A program made the position numbers and the translations under genes. A DNA stretch of 64,000 nucleotides from Pseudomicrostroma phylloplanum. Taxonomy: Eukaryota > Basidiomycota > Exobasidiomycetes > Microstromatales. Of the stretch, positions 33,345-44,458 are shown one piece after another; position 1 is the first letter of the stretch, and the number at the start of each line of letters is the position of its first letter. The notes beneath the pieces were generated by a model. That model saw only the letters and a list, made by a program, of their open reading frames with translations, had not been told where the DNA came from and made no database searches. The stretch spans positions 1,566,853-1,630,852 of the forward strand of contig BCHS01000001.1 of the NCBI GenBank assembly GCA_039545275.1, read 5' to 3'.

Positions 33345-33787
33345 CCACCCCTGGCGCTTACTCTCTGCTCGTGCGCAGTGTGACCCTCAGTGAGACGTTC
33401 TGGAGGACCCCAGGGTCAGAAGGGAAAGACAGTGTCATGCCTCGATGGCAATGACGTAGAGACAAAACGTCGAGCAGCACGCTAATGTTGGTGATGAGTA
33501 CTCTCAGGAATAGAGTGGCAAGAGGCGAGTCAATGATATGACATGACAATGGCGATGGTGATGGCGAGTCAGACAAAGGAGGAACAAGTACATGATGTGG
33601 TGTGGAGCGCAGAACGCTGAGCGCAGAGCGCAGAGCGTAGTGCGCCCAGCTTGTTGCGAGCTCACTCTGGCTCGCGAAATGAATGGATGGATGACAATGT
33701 AGGGTCGAAGCAAAGCAAGGAAAAGATCGAAGGCAAGTCAGGAGAGAGGGGAGTGGAGAGTGGAGAGGGAAGGAGGAAGGAGCGTGG

Positions 33788-36700
33788 CTAGCGAGCCGCG
33801 CTGGGCGGTACAGGCACGGGTGGCATCCTGGTACTCCTCCCCAAGCTACCAAACGCATTGCCTGCCTCGCCCATGCCAGACCCGGCACTGGGTGTTGTTC
33901 GTCCGCTAGAGGTGGGCGCCTGCGATAGACGACTGCGCGAGGCGGTGTGACTCGGCGGACCGTACGCCTTTGTAGGCCCGACGGGCGCGGTCGCGGTCGC
34001 GGTCGTGCTCGATCCTATTGCGTTCAGACCTGGACCTGCAGCGGAAGCGCTCGAAGAGGTGCTGCTCCCTGTACTCCCCCCACTCGTGCGGCCAGAGCGG
34101 ATACTGCCACTCGCAGCGCCCCCGGGCAGAACGAGGGAGCTGACTTTGCCGCTTGCGAACATGCTCGTCCCACCTGCACCTCCTGCTGGAGCTCCACCAC
34201 TAGAAGCAGAAGGGAACATGCTCGTCCGCGGAGGAGGCATAGAGGGTCCTCGTACGCTTGCTAGCAGGCCACCGGCCGATCCTTGCGCCCCGAGAAGGGA
34301 AGATGAGTCTGCGACACTCTTGCTGCCGACGCTGCCTAGACTGCCTCTACCGCGTCGGGCAGGTCCAGCTTCCGAGTCTCGCAACTTGTAAGGAGCGACC
34401 TGATCCCTCAGCCGGTGTGAAGTGGCAGCAATGGCAGGCAAGGCCACGTTCTCGTCTCCAAAGAGGGAGGAAGAAGATCCGAACGGTCCGCTCGCAGCCG
34501 TCTCTACACGTCGAGCTCTACTCGCCGCTGTGGGTGCACTGAACCCTGCCCTCTTGACAGGGGGCTGATCATTGCCGAGCTCGGCATTGACGGCATTGTT
34601 GAAAAAGTTGCCAGAGTTCCTGCTAGGTCGCAATCGTTGTCCAGCAGCTTCGTCCTCCTCTTCCTCCTCTTCATCTTCTTCATTGAGGGCGCCACTGCTT
34701 GCACCGAGTCCACTCAGCTTGAAGGTAGGTCTGTGTGAGGGAGCTTGAGGCACGATACTGTTGTTGCCGAATAGCCTTCGACGGCCCGCTGGCTTTGCAG
34801 CTGAAGGAGCAACTTTCGGCGGTCCTGCATTTACTGCGACTCTGCGTGCTGAGGGCTCACTGAACTCTCTGGCCTTGACGTCTTCCCATTCGGCCGAGAC
34901 ATCTGAAGAGGAAGACGCGATCGATAGCTCTGGTGACACAGCTCTCAATGCCGGTGCTGCTTTACCATCGTGCTCCTTTGCTTCCTGGAAGCGAACGCCT
35001 TTGACGGCGTTACTGGGAGGAGCAGCCGGGGGCTCGCTCATGCCTGCCTTCGTGCCGCCTGCCTGACCATCATGCGTGTTGGCGGGAGCAGCCAGTCTAG
35101 CTGTGCTTGCAAAGGAGACGGGAGGTCGCGATGCTGTTCCCGCAAGGCTGGGTCTGCTTGGCCTCACTCTCGCTGGCGACCTCCCTGGTGAGAACATAGC
35201 AGCTCGGCTGCTTTGTGTGGCAACGACGCTAGGTCTGGCCTTGCGCATCGAGGCTGCAGTGGGGCGGTGCACACCCTGTGTGATCGATGATCGTCGAGTG
35301 TGCAAGGCGGCAGGCTTCGAGGACGATGCCAGAGGTGCATTCCTGCTCGAGGTATTGCTGGCTGAGGCATTGTTCAGGAGACTAGCTCTTGGACGGCGGA
35401 AAGCGCTAGCTGTCGAGCGGCCAGCTCCTTTGCTGCCGTACGCGCCTCTTCTCGCATGAGTCTCGTTGCCAGTCTCTGCTCTGAACTTGTCGTCGTTCTG
35501 CTTGATGTCGTTTCTGGCAGCTGCAACAAGATTTTTGAGATGTGTCGCCACCTCTTCCTTGTCTTCGCAATGAGAGGCTCTCCATTCTAGCTGTCCCGCG
35601 AAATCCTTCATGAGGGCTGTGCTGCGACTAGCGACTTCTAGCCAGCCCAAGCACCTCTTTGCTTGAGCCTGATAACTTTCCGAGGCGGCAAGAGCTCTTG
35701 CTTTCTCCCTCTCTGCTTCCACCTCGGCCTTGAGGGAGTCTGCTACCAGCTTGACTCGCTCGGAGGATTCTGCGTCGAAGCGGCTGTTCCCGGGCGCTCT
35801 GTTCAGCAGGCCCATGAGAAGGTCAATTGAGCTACTCAGGTTGCGAGCGCCGTCTCGACTGGCTTGCAGCAAGATCTCGTCCTTGCGCATGAGGCTCTGA
35901 AGGAAAGTCCGCTCCGACGTCCAGTCTAGAGGCTCCTCTTCCTCAGCAGAGGCGTCCTTCCCTCTCCTCCACTCTCTCAACAGGCCGTTGATCTCATCCA
36001 GCCTCTGCTTGTATAAACTCGAGCTGTGCTCGGCTGCCTGCACTGCTGCTTCATGGCGAGACTCGCGACTGATGCTCATCTTGGCAGCTTGCACCTTAGT
36101 TCGCAACTCAGAGAGCACGGTCTCCATCTCAACCTTTGCCTCACGCTTCTTCCTCTTCTCGCTCTCAGTCTCGGCAGGACCTCCCTCGGCAAGCTGGGCT
36201 TTGAGCTGAGCGACCTCCTCCTTGAGCTCGTGGATCGTTCGGACATAAGTCGCGACGTGTCTGTCGACATTGACGACGTTCTGGCTGACTTTTGTCCGGA
36301 TATTCTTTGCCTGATTGGCGTACTTGAGGGTGTTGTGTGTCTCTTCGTAGTGGCCAGAGCTCGGGCTGACACAAACAATCATGACTGTCTTGCAATTGCC
36401 GCCCAGACTGAATTTGAGTAGACGGGTGAGCTTACTATTGCGGTACGGAATGTGTTGCTGCTTGACGCCAGTCTGGCACAGCGCGTTGATGCAATTGCCC
36501 AATGCTAGCAGAGATTTGTTGATGTTGGCTCCTTCCTTCATACGAGCTCCATTGTTAGACGTTGCTGAGGCTCGCTCACTTCCGGCAAGGTCGATGATGT
36601 TGAGCGAGGCGGAGGTGGTCGCGTCTCTCACATCTCCAGTCTTGGGACGCTGAGTGACATTGATCTGTAGAACGGCATGAGATCGACTGGAGACAGCGTT

Positions 36701-37541
36701 GGCTTCTGTAGGGCTCATCGTTCTCCTTTGGTTGCCTTCCTGAATCATCAGCAGGACCTCTTCCGGACTGGCTGGGGAATGCTCTGTGATGCCGACGACG
36801 CTCATCTTGCTTGCCTCGTCCTCTCTAAGGGGGAGCCCTTGTCCAGATGGGGTAGGCGCCTCTGAGAGAAGATCCCGAATCATCTCATTGTAGATCTCCA
36901 GGTATGAAAGTCTCAGCTGTACTTCTGATTCGGATCGATTGTCTGCAATGCGCTGGTAGAGCTCCTTCATGGTGAGGAAGATGAGCCCCGGGTCTTCAGG
37001 AGTGCCCGAGATGGTATGAGTCTTACCACAACCCGTCGCCTACATATGTATCGAGAGGATGATGAAGGCTGTAAGCATTGTAGCTCTGATACACGCGCTG
37101 ACGCAAGCTACTCACTCCATAGGCGAACACAGTGGCATTGAAGCCGTTCAACACGCCATCGAGGAGGGGGTTGGTAGTGCCTTGGAAGACGTCCCTCTGA
37201 CTGGCCCCATCGTTGAAGACCCGATCAAAGGCATACCTCACATCCTTTGCTCTCTTCTGGCCATGAGCGAGATAATTGGCTTGGGTGTTGTTGTAGAGCC
37301 TTGACAAGGGATTGTTATCTGGCGGGTCGAAGATGAGGACCTTCTCATCGACTGTGTGAACAATGGGCCGGAGGAAACGTGTTCGTAGGCCGGCAATGGG
37401 AGCCACCTGCTTGGCAGGGGAGCCTCCTAGACCGCCGTCGCCAAGGAAGGGCAATGCACCATGCTGTGGAGCGAGCTGAGCCGACTCTCTCTCAGAGAAG
37501 GGCCTGACTCGCACTGCTACGGTGATGGAAGCCTCGGCCAT
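33788..37541 (-). CDS. Kinesin-8 family motor (KIP3-like)
   Basis: Two exons, 37541-37116 and 37039-33788, joined over a 76-base GTGAGT...TAG intron, encode 1225 residues. The N-terminal motor shows ITVAVRVRPFSERE, YAFDRVFNDGASQRDVF, the nucleotide-binding loop GATGCGKTH (residues 142-150, split by the intron after Gly142), switch I NAVSSRSH (256-263) and switch II IDLAGSE (about 291-297). The phrases GFNATVFAYG, SGTPEDPGLIFLTM and LLALGNCINALC are typical of kinesin-8 rather than kinesin-1 or -5. Kinesin-8 motors walk to plus ends and shorten microtubules, controlling spindle length and nuclear position. A coiled coil follows the neck; the C-terminal 550 residues are basic, Ser/Ala/Arg-rich and probably disordered. 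It diverges from the dioxygenase gene. Confidence 0.9.
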
Positions 37542-38205
37542 GTTGGAGGCGCGTGTTGGTGGGCTGGCGCTCGCACTCGATCACGCCAGTCAGGGCAAGT
37601 GGTACATCGATGTGGGTGCCCAAGAGCAGAGGAGAGAGGGAGAGCGCCTTACTGCCAGGCAGTTCTGCCAGGTTTGCTGATGGCGAGGTGAGGGCAGTGG
37701 TGCGTGGTAATAGTGATGGAGAAGCTTGTGCAATGCCGTCGAGGTGATGCTCTGGTGCTTCCTTGCATCTGATCATTCGTGTGTTTCTCTCCACTGTGGT
37801 CCCTGATTGCTCTCAGCCCGAAGATCAACACGCGCGTCTGCACGAGCAGGCGGAGCACTCACGTTTGCCGTTCCGATGCCGGTCCTGACTTCCGTTCCGA
37901 TGTCAGTTCACTGCTTGCCCCCTCGGCAGCGCGGCTTGTGGGGTGGGAAGGTCAGGGCGGGCGCCTCTTGCTGATCTCCGTCTTTTCCTTTGCAGGCTGA
38001 GCTGCCAGCCACCCCGCCGCCCCCCCGAAAAGCGAAATCCGGAATGGGGATTTGCAATGCTCGGCCGTGTCCTCCGTGATCATCGACCGGGGTGTATAAA
38101 GGAACTAGAGCGCCCGACCTCCGCCATCGCCTGTAGCCGACTTTGTTCCCGTTCGTTCCTTTCCTCCTCTTCTCCTCCTCACCACACCACCATCCTTTGA
38201 CCAAG
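37542..38205. promoter_or_regulatory. Divergent promoter region, kinesin-8 / intradiol dioxygenase
   Basis: These 664 bases separate the starts. The part near the dioxygenase holds a TATA box (38095-38100), a C-rich CGCCCCCCCG element at about 38018-38027 and an imperfect inverted repeat formed by GAAATCC and GGGGATTTGC at about 38033-38058. No gene is supported. Confidence 0.5.
38095..38100 (+). promoter_or_regulatory. TATA box of the intradiol dioxygenase gene
   Basis: A perfect TATAAA preceded by GGTG lies 106 bases before the ATG at 38206, within a GC-rich promoter. Most other genes in the window lack such a box. A TATA box together with the C-rich element upstream suggests regulated rather than constitutive expression; this is inference. 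Confidence 0.6.
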
Positions 38206-39411
38206 ATGAGGTTCATCTCTGCCGCTGCTACAGCCGCCGTCACCCTCGCCGCCGCCTCCGGACTCGTGGCTGGTGAGTCACTTCTTCCTGCCTTGCTAGC
38301 CCACGCGCCCACATGAAAGTCATTTGACACCCCATTCACCTGCTCCCACACTACAGCCCATGGTCCAGAGTCCAAGTCAGAGGTGCGCGAGTTCCACGAC
38401 CGCCAAAAGACAATGTACCACTGCGCTCCGCAAATCGCAGCGTACAATGCCCAGCGCAGGGCCGACTGGTCTCAGAAGGTCCTCGGAGGCGCGCCTCTCG
38501 CTGCAAAGAAGTACTTTGTAGACGGCGGCTACAAGGAGAACCAGGTGGACCCTGCAGATGCGTCTGAGATTATGGCTTGCAACCCCATCACCGAGACAAA
38601 GATCCGCAATTCGAGCTGTGTGCTGGCGCCTGAGACGACCGAGGGACCCTACTACCACACTCAGGGTCACCTGATCCGCTCCAACATGGCAGAGTATCAG
38701 CTGGGTCTCCTCTTCCTGATGAACGTGGGAGTCATCGACGTTGAGACCTGCGAGCCCCTGCCCAATGTCCTCGTGGACCTCTGGCACGCAAATGCCACTG
38801 GCTACTATGCTGGTCACCCCACGCCCAAGGTAGGCATGGAGAACGAGAAGCCCATGGCCACTGGACCTCGAAAGGGTCTCATGTCGGCCTACCCGCGCAC
38901 AAACGAGGAGGAGCACTGGCTGCGAGGTGCTCTCCCCACAGACTCGAACGGAGTAGCCGAGTTCACCTCGGTCTTCCCGGGATACTACACCGGCAGGGGT
39001 ACGCACGTGCACGTAAAGGTCTTCCCCGAGTGGGAGGTGACGCCCAACGGAAGCTTTACCTCAAACAATCTGATCCACACTGGTCAATTCTTCGTAGAGG
39101 ATGCCCTGAACGTCGAGATTGACAAGATCCACCCTTACAACCAGAACCCCCTCTTGGCTCCTGGCAAGGGTGGCCGAACCAGGAACTGGGAGGACTCGTT
39201 GAACATTTACCAGGACTCGCACGACAATGGCTACATGCCCACCTTTGACATCGAGTTCCTCGGTGGTGTCCTTCAGCAGGGTCTCATTGGTTATGTGACC
39301 ATGGGAGTGAACACAAAGGCTCGGTACGAGGCCAAGTGGACACCAGAGTCTGGAAAGGGAGGAGTGGTGAGCCAGGTCCCCGTGTCTTCCGAGACCAAGA
39401 CTGAGCTATGA
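38206..39411 (+). CDS. Secreted intradiol ring-cleavage dioxygenase-like protein
   Basis: Two exons, 38206-38272 and 38357-39411, joined over an 84-base GTGAGT...CAG intron, encode 373 residues. A signal peptide (MRFISAAATAAVTLAAASGL, cleaved near VAAHG) is followed by family blocks: SCVLAPETTEGPYYHTQGH, VIDVETCEPLPNVLVDLWHA then NATGYYAGHP, and FPGYYTGRGTHVHVKVF. The Tyr of GPYY, a Tyr in PGYYTGR and the two His of THVHV are the expected non-heme Fe(III) ligands. Intracellular homologues cleave catechol or protocatechuate between the hydroxyls; the extracellular fungal group is less studied and may act on lignin- or plant-derived aromatics. The gene has its own TATA box. Confidence 0.9.
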
Positions 39412-39711
39412 GGTGGGGATGCGACGATCGAAACTGCTGCATCGGTCAAAATGAGACACTGTGGTGCCTTCACTTGGCAAGGGAAGCCGTATGGACAGGG
39501 GCACAAGGTGCGGGAAAGGGAGACCTTGTTGCGGAAAATACTGTATGCATAGTGTCTAGTTCCTGTTCCATCATCAATATCATCATCGGATATAGCTACA
39601 GAGCGAGCATCACCTGAGCAAGCGCGAGGCTCTTGTGTCTACCCTTGAAAGCCATCGGGTGCATATCCCAGGCCCTGTCGCGAGTGCCGATCGCACATTG
39701 CCCCACCCCCC
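39412..39711. other. Intergenic region between convergent genes
   Basis: These 300 bases are shared 3' sequence of the dioxygenase gene and the small gene on the other strand. An AT-richer stretch at about 39530-39600 may hold polyadenylation signals. No gene is supported. Confidence 0.5.
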
Positions 39712-40436
39712 TCACCCAGCCTTGAGCTTATCCACAACCCAGGGAGCAAAGTATACAAAGCGCACCGTCTTGGCCAGAGGCAGTCTCTCAGGAAGTGGTC
39801 TCCCCGTCCGCCACCGCACCATCGGATCTGCATCCTCCTCCTCCTCTTCTGCGAGGTAATTGGGACTTGAAGTCACCAGTGTCCCTGTCTCTTCGTCGAA
39901 TTCCTCTTCTGTCACTCGCATAGGTGCCATCAACCCAGTCCCCGGCCGCCCGTCCCAGGCGGTCGCAAAGGTCATGACCATGTGGTCCTCCTGGAGGGAC
40001 ATGAAGGAGATGGGTACGGCGAAATCGGGATGCGAGGTTCCCGGTATCGCGATGATGGGGAGAGAAGTTCCAGAATTTGTCCCACCATCTCGCTTGGAAT
40101 TGGAAGCCGAGGTGCCCTTGAGGGCCCTATCGCTACCTTCATCTTCATCGCGTCGCGGTTGCGATACTAATTTGCCCACTTCGGGCAAGGGGAAGAGGTA
40201 GACGCGATCACTGCAGGGAGGCAGGGAGACAGGCAGGCAGGAGACCGGTGTGGGTTTTGAATCCAAGGTGGCGCATGGTAAGTCACTACTTTCTTTTCAA
40301 GCCGAGGATGCATAACCTCGGCTAGCTTGGGCTGAGCTGAGGCCTCAGCCAGGTAACTACTGTACTTACTTGACTTCCCAGATGGCTCGATGATTGCCGA
40401 CTGCTCCTCCGAGTGAAAGCCAGCCACCATGATCAT
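39712..40436 (-). CDS. Uncharacterised protein, 5' exon structure uncertain
   Basis: A well-supported exon of about 170 codons runs from near 40219 down to the stop at 39712. It reads DRVYLFPLPEVGKLVSQPRR, then a Lys/Ser-rich linker, then HPDFAVPISFMSLQEDHMVM, TFATAWDGRPGTGLMAPMRV, an acidic run and a C-terminal RFVYFAPWVVDKLKAG. It has no ATG of its own. A plausible first exon starts at the ATG at 40436 (MIMVAGFHSEEQSAIIEPSG) with a GTAAGT donor at 40369, but its phase does not match the obvious CTGCAG acceptor at 40220, so either a second small exon or a different splice site is needed. I do not recognise the family. It diverges from the phosphatase-like gene and converges with the dioxygenase. 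Confidence 0.5.
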
Positions 40437-40849
40437 ACTGATCGGGGTAGGCCAAGGAAGAGGAGGAGAGAGGTGAGGAGAAGTGGGGTCAGCATGAGTA
40501 CTACCATGCAGCTTGCAGCTCGACTCCGGGAAGGGTAGGGTAGGCGGATCCGTGCAGAGGCGGGAGGAATTGGCTACACAGGCAGGGTGCCCTGGGGCAC
40601 TCAGGGACGTGCACCCCACCCTTTGCAGGCCACTTTGCTCTGACAGTAGAGGCACTACACCAGTGTCTGCCCGCCTCGACGTCTTCGACGCGTTATCTCT
40701 TCCCGGCATCGATTTTATCGCCGGCTGCCAGGCGCTTCCCGATAATTCAAAAAGCACCCGCCAGAAGCCGATTGCAAGTTGCAGCACCCCGACCTTCCTC
40801 TCCCGCGAACTCAATCCCCCACCTTCGCCCCTTCCCTACTCAAGCAACC
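40437..40849. promoter_or_regulatory. Divergent intergenic region upstream of phosphatase-like gene
   Basis: These 413 bases separate the two presumed starts. No clear TATA box, repeat or RNA gene is seen. The frame upstream of the phosphatase-like start is open to about 40772 but holds no ATG. Confidence 0.45.
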
Positions 40850-42378
40850 ATGTCTCTCTCCGGTATTGTAGTCTTGGCTAGGCACGGTGATCGTTCGGGC
40901 TTCTACCAGAGCCCCAAGACGTACGCTGCCTCCGACACCAACCTCACCGTTCTGGGGTAGTGAGTATGACCAGTGCCGAAGGCAGAGACGGATCGATCCG
41001 GCTCGACTCCAGCTGAATATCCTCCTCCCTTGACCTCTACTGCAGCCTCCAGGAGTACAAGAATGGCCAGGATCTTCGTGCCGAGTACTTCACGAACCTG
41101 ACCGACAGCATCGCCGGCATCCATGCCGACATCGCAGAGCCCATGGAGATGGACATCTATGCTGATGCTGGAGGCGAGGGAACTGTCATCGTCGAGTCTG
41201 CCAATGCTCTCCTGCAAGGACTGTACCCCCCTTACAACGAGACTCTTGTCCTGGCCAACGGCAGCACCGTCGCCTGGGACCGGACGCAGCTCATCTCCAT
41301 CGAGACTGTTGAGCCGGATGATGCCGCCTGGTTGGAAGGCTACACCGAGTGCGATGCCTGGACCACCTCCCTGAGCGCCTTTTACAACAGCTCCGAGTTC
41401 GTAGCCCAGGCAAAGGGGGCCAACGCCTTCTACCAGAGCCTCTCGTCTGTCCTTGGCAACCGACCCCTGACCTATCAGAACGGCTACAACATCTTCGACT
41501 TTATGAATGTCAACTACATCCACAACGACACCCTTAGCCCTGAGATCGCCCCTTACCTCAACGAGTCTCGCTACTATGCCAACTGGCGAGAGTCGAGGGC
41601 CTTTGGTAACGCCAACCCAACGAACATTGCCAATGTTGCCGGACAGGCAATCCTGCCCTTGATCATCGACGGTGTCCAGCAGATCAGCAATACCACCAAC
41701 CCTCTCAAGTTTCAGTACCTGGCCATCTCCTACAAGCCCTTCATCAGTCTCTTCAACATGATGGGCATGCCCTCGCCGCTGAATGACACAATGGTCGACT
41801 ATGCCTCCATGGCCATCTTCGAAGTGCGAGACGACGACACTGTCACCCTCAGGTTCCGGAACAGCAGCGAGGGAGATCTCACCTACTACCCCATGTTCGG
41901 ATCCTCGGAGACCAGCACGCCTCTAGACACCTTCGTCGACACTCTCCAGCCCAATTCGCTCGACACCCTCGCCAAGTGGTGCGACAAGTGTCAGACCAGC
42001 GATGCTCGAGGATGTGACGTCCTGGCTGCTCTCAACGGCACCGGAGGGGGCTCTGTGAAGTACGCATCCATCACCTCCACTACTGGCAGACACCACGTCT
42101 CGCCCGTCGTCGCCGGTGTCATCGGCGCCCTCGTAGCTCTAGCCGTCGCCGGAGTGGCTCTCGCTGCCTGGCTCTTCTTTGGCGGTCTCGTCAAGCGAAC
42201 CCGCCGTGGTCGAAGTTCGGGCGCGGTAGGAGGAAAGCAGGGAGCGTCTGGCCGAAGGAGTCAGAGCATCGCCGGCAGCATTGCTGGTGACAGCAATCTT
42301 GAGCTCCACGACTCGTCCCACAGTGCACTCGACTCTGATGGTACCAGGAGCGTGGGCAGTGGCAATGCCAAGATCTAG
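40850..42378 (+). CDS. Histidine-acid-phosphatase-like membrane protein with degenerate active site
   Basis: Two exons, 40850-40959 and 41046-42378, joined over an 86-base GTGAGT...CAG intron, encode 480 residues. The N-terminus SGIVVLARHGDRSGFYQ is the phospho-acceptor motif of histidine phosphatase clade 2 (Arg11-His12-Gly13), but the usual Pro after RHGxRx is Gly. The second catalytic pair, His-Asp, aligns without gaps to Ser265-Tyr266 in LAISYKPFISLFNMMG. About ten NxS/T sites and Cys residues suggest lumenal or extracellular exposure, although no signal peptide is seen before the RHG. A single membrane helix (GVIGALVALAVAGVALAAWL, about 392-411) is followed by a basic Ser-rich cytosolic tail. 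The protein may be a non-catalytic relative (see findings). It converges with the F-box gene, 109 bases away. Confidence 0.8.
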
Positions 42379-42487
42379 TCTGAGCCCTCCCCGTCAAAAG
42401 TAGCTAGACTCCTGTACCTCGTCACCTGGTTCGCGTTCGTCACCCCTGTACTTTTTCTACCTCTTTTTTTGGTTCTGAACTCCTTCG

Positions 42488-43955
42488 CTAATGGCACGAG
42501 ATGAACGAACGAAGGATCTCGTCTCCTTTGGCAATAGCACTCACATCGCGGTCAGGATCCTCGTAATCAATCTCGATGACCGAGACGACGTCTGCAGCCT
42601 TGACCTCATTCTTGAGTAGGCGTGGCCAATCGCTGACAATGAGGATGAAGGCGTCTCTCGAGACACCCACCATGGTCGAGCCGCAAAGCATGCCAGCTCC
42701 GCACTGCAGCCTCGCCAGGTCGCCGAGTTCTTGTGCCCAGCGAGCCGAGTTCCAGATGTGTGAGCCCTGCTTCAGCTCGACGGACACATGTTGATCATCG
42801 AGTGGTACGAGGGGATCTTCCTTCTTCCGAGCCTCATGTCGGCTGGGCCATGCATGAATACGTGGCGTGTTCTTGAGGTGGAAGAGGTTCCTCTCTGTCA
42901 AATCAGGCATGAAACGAATCTTGCCCAGCATCTCTCCAGTAGCTTTATTGAAGATGTGATAGCTAGTCTCCATGGTGAACATCACAACATCGTCGTCTTG
43001 CTCCAGATGACCCTGGGCGCCTTTCTCAATCTTGAGCTGCCGAAGAAGAATGGCATCATCAGTGGAGAGGTCCCATATCCAGGCTCTTCCCCTCTCGGAA
43101 ACGACGCAGAGAGTTGGGTGTCTCAAGTGGAAGCCTCGCACGGCATTGTCGTGCGGTAGACGTCCCAGCCGGACAAACGTGCCTGGATTTCTCCGTTGCC
43201 TAGTGTTTCTGGCATCTGCGTTTCCTTCGGACTCTGCGTCGTTGATATCGTGTCCAAGAGCTCGAAGCTTCTCGGCCCCGACGAGCTCAGTCCTGCGCCA
43301 GACCTCAACAATGCCTCCTACGGAAGGATTCGTGGCTAATGTACCCTTACTGTACTCGAGGTGGGCATAGGGCCCGATCTCTTCTTCGTTCCTGCTCCAC
43401 AGAAGCTCGGGTGTGGAAGGAGAGCTATCGAGGTCGTAAACGAAGAGGCCGCCGCGAATGCCGGTGACGAGGAGCAGGCGAGCCTCGTAGTCCACCCTGA
43501 GGCGCCAGGCATCGACGGTTTTGAAGTCTTGGGACGCAAACGTCGGGTGTTCCCTAGCCAGGTTGGAGGCGATCAGATACTGACGCTTGCCTGTAGAAGA
43601 GAGTCTCGATGAGCTCAGGGAAGTCCATACGCGAGAGCCGCCCTCTGCTCCACTCACAATACTCTTTCCAATCGCCTACACCTCTCCAAGTATCGCGCAT
43701 GGCCGAAACTTTCTGATCAACTGCAGCGGACAAGTCGGCATCAGTTACACCCAGCTGTCTGGACTTGAGACCTGTGAGCCCCATCTTCCCCTCGTCCATT
43801 GCCTGTGCTTGAGCTGCCCATAGCAGCCGACTGTGAAATTTCAAGAGTGCATTCCAAGAATGCGACAAGAGTTCCACCTTGACGAGAGAGGAAAGATCGA
43901 GATAGGTAAGGATCCGCAGAACGATCTCTTGAGGGAGAGCGATGAGTGGATCCAT
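42488..43955 (-). CDS. F-box protein
   Basis: Two exons, 43955-43658 and 43590-42488, joined over a 67-base GTGAGT...CAG intron, encode 466 residues; the junction reads DWKEY-C-KRQYLIASN. Residues 3-46 are a clear F-box (LIALPQEIVLRILTYLDLSS then LVKVELLSHSWNALLK). The rest resembles a divergent beta-propeller: VTGIRGGLFVYDLDS, GGIVEVWRRTEL, LCVVSERGRAWIWDLSTDD and MFTMETSYHIFNKATGEMLG occur at roughly regular spacing, like WD40 blades. It is likely a substrate receptor for an SCF ubiquitin ligase; the target is unknown. Confidence 0.8.
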
Positions 43956-44458
43956 TGTGATTCTACATGCGATACGAGGATGTCAAAGGAAGGGAGAGAA
44001 GCAGAGCTCAGGAAGGCTGCGAAGGAGGAAAGAAGACAAGCTAGTCTATCTCACAAGATTGCCGCACGACGCTTGGGCCATCACCTCTCTTTCCGTCATT
44101 GCCCTCGCCCTCCGGTGGTCACCCTGACTGTAGTCTACCGGCAAGCAAAGATATGAGTTCCCACATCGAAGGCTGGCGCCTCCCAAAGTCTTCTTGGCGA
44201 GCAACAGCACGACTTTACAATCTGGTCAGCGAGCAAGACATGGCATATCTTAGCGGCTTAGCCGGAAGGTCTTCGCAGGGATTCTGTTCGGTAGGAGCAG
44301 TGATGCCGACACACCGGCAAAAGTCAGCCAGGCCTTGCCAACGTTTTATCACGCCCAAGGCCCTAAAGTAGCTTCTGGTCGTCGTCGCTCAAAGGATCGC
44401 CAAGCTGCTTTGTGTGATTTGATCGTATCCACAGACCCACTGAACACGGTACGTCTGC
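43956..44458. other. Intergenic region between tandem genes
   Basis: These 503 bases hold the promoter of the F-box gene and the 3' region of the proteasome gene. A 72-codon open frame from the ATG at 44153 on the plus strand has no recognisable features and is not called as a gene. Confidence 0.5.

Larger units (their letters stand above)
33161..33787. other. Intergenic region between convergent genes
   Basis: These 627 bases hold the 3' regions of the RNF10-like and kinesin genes. GTCGA pentamer (33286-33305) and CATA tetramer (33326-33344) repeats and an imperfect GAGCGCA run near 33608-33640 are present. No gene is supported. Confidence 0.55.

Noticed and set aside
44153..44371. 72-codon frame between the F-box and proteasome genes
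   Set aside because: No domain, no conserved features, and it overlaps likely promoter sequence.
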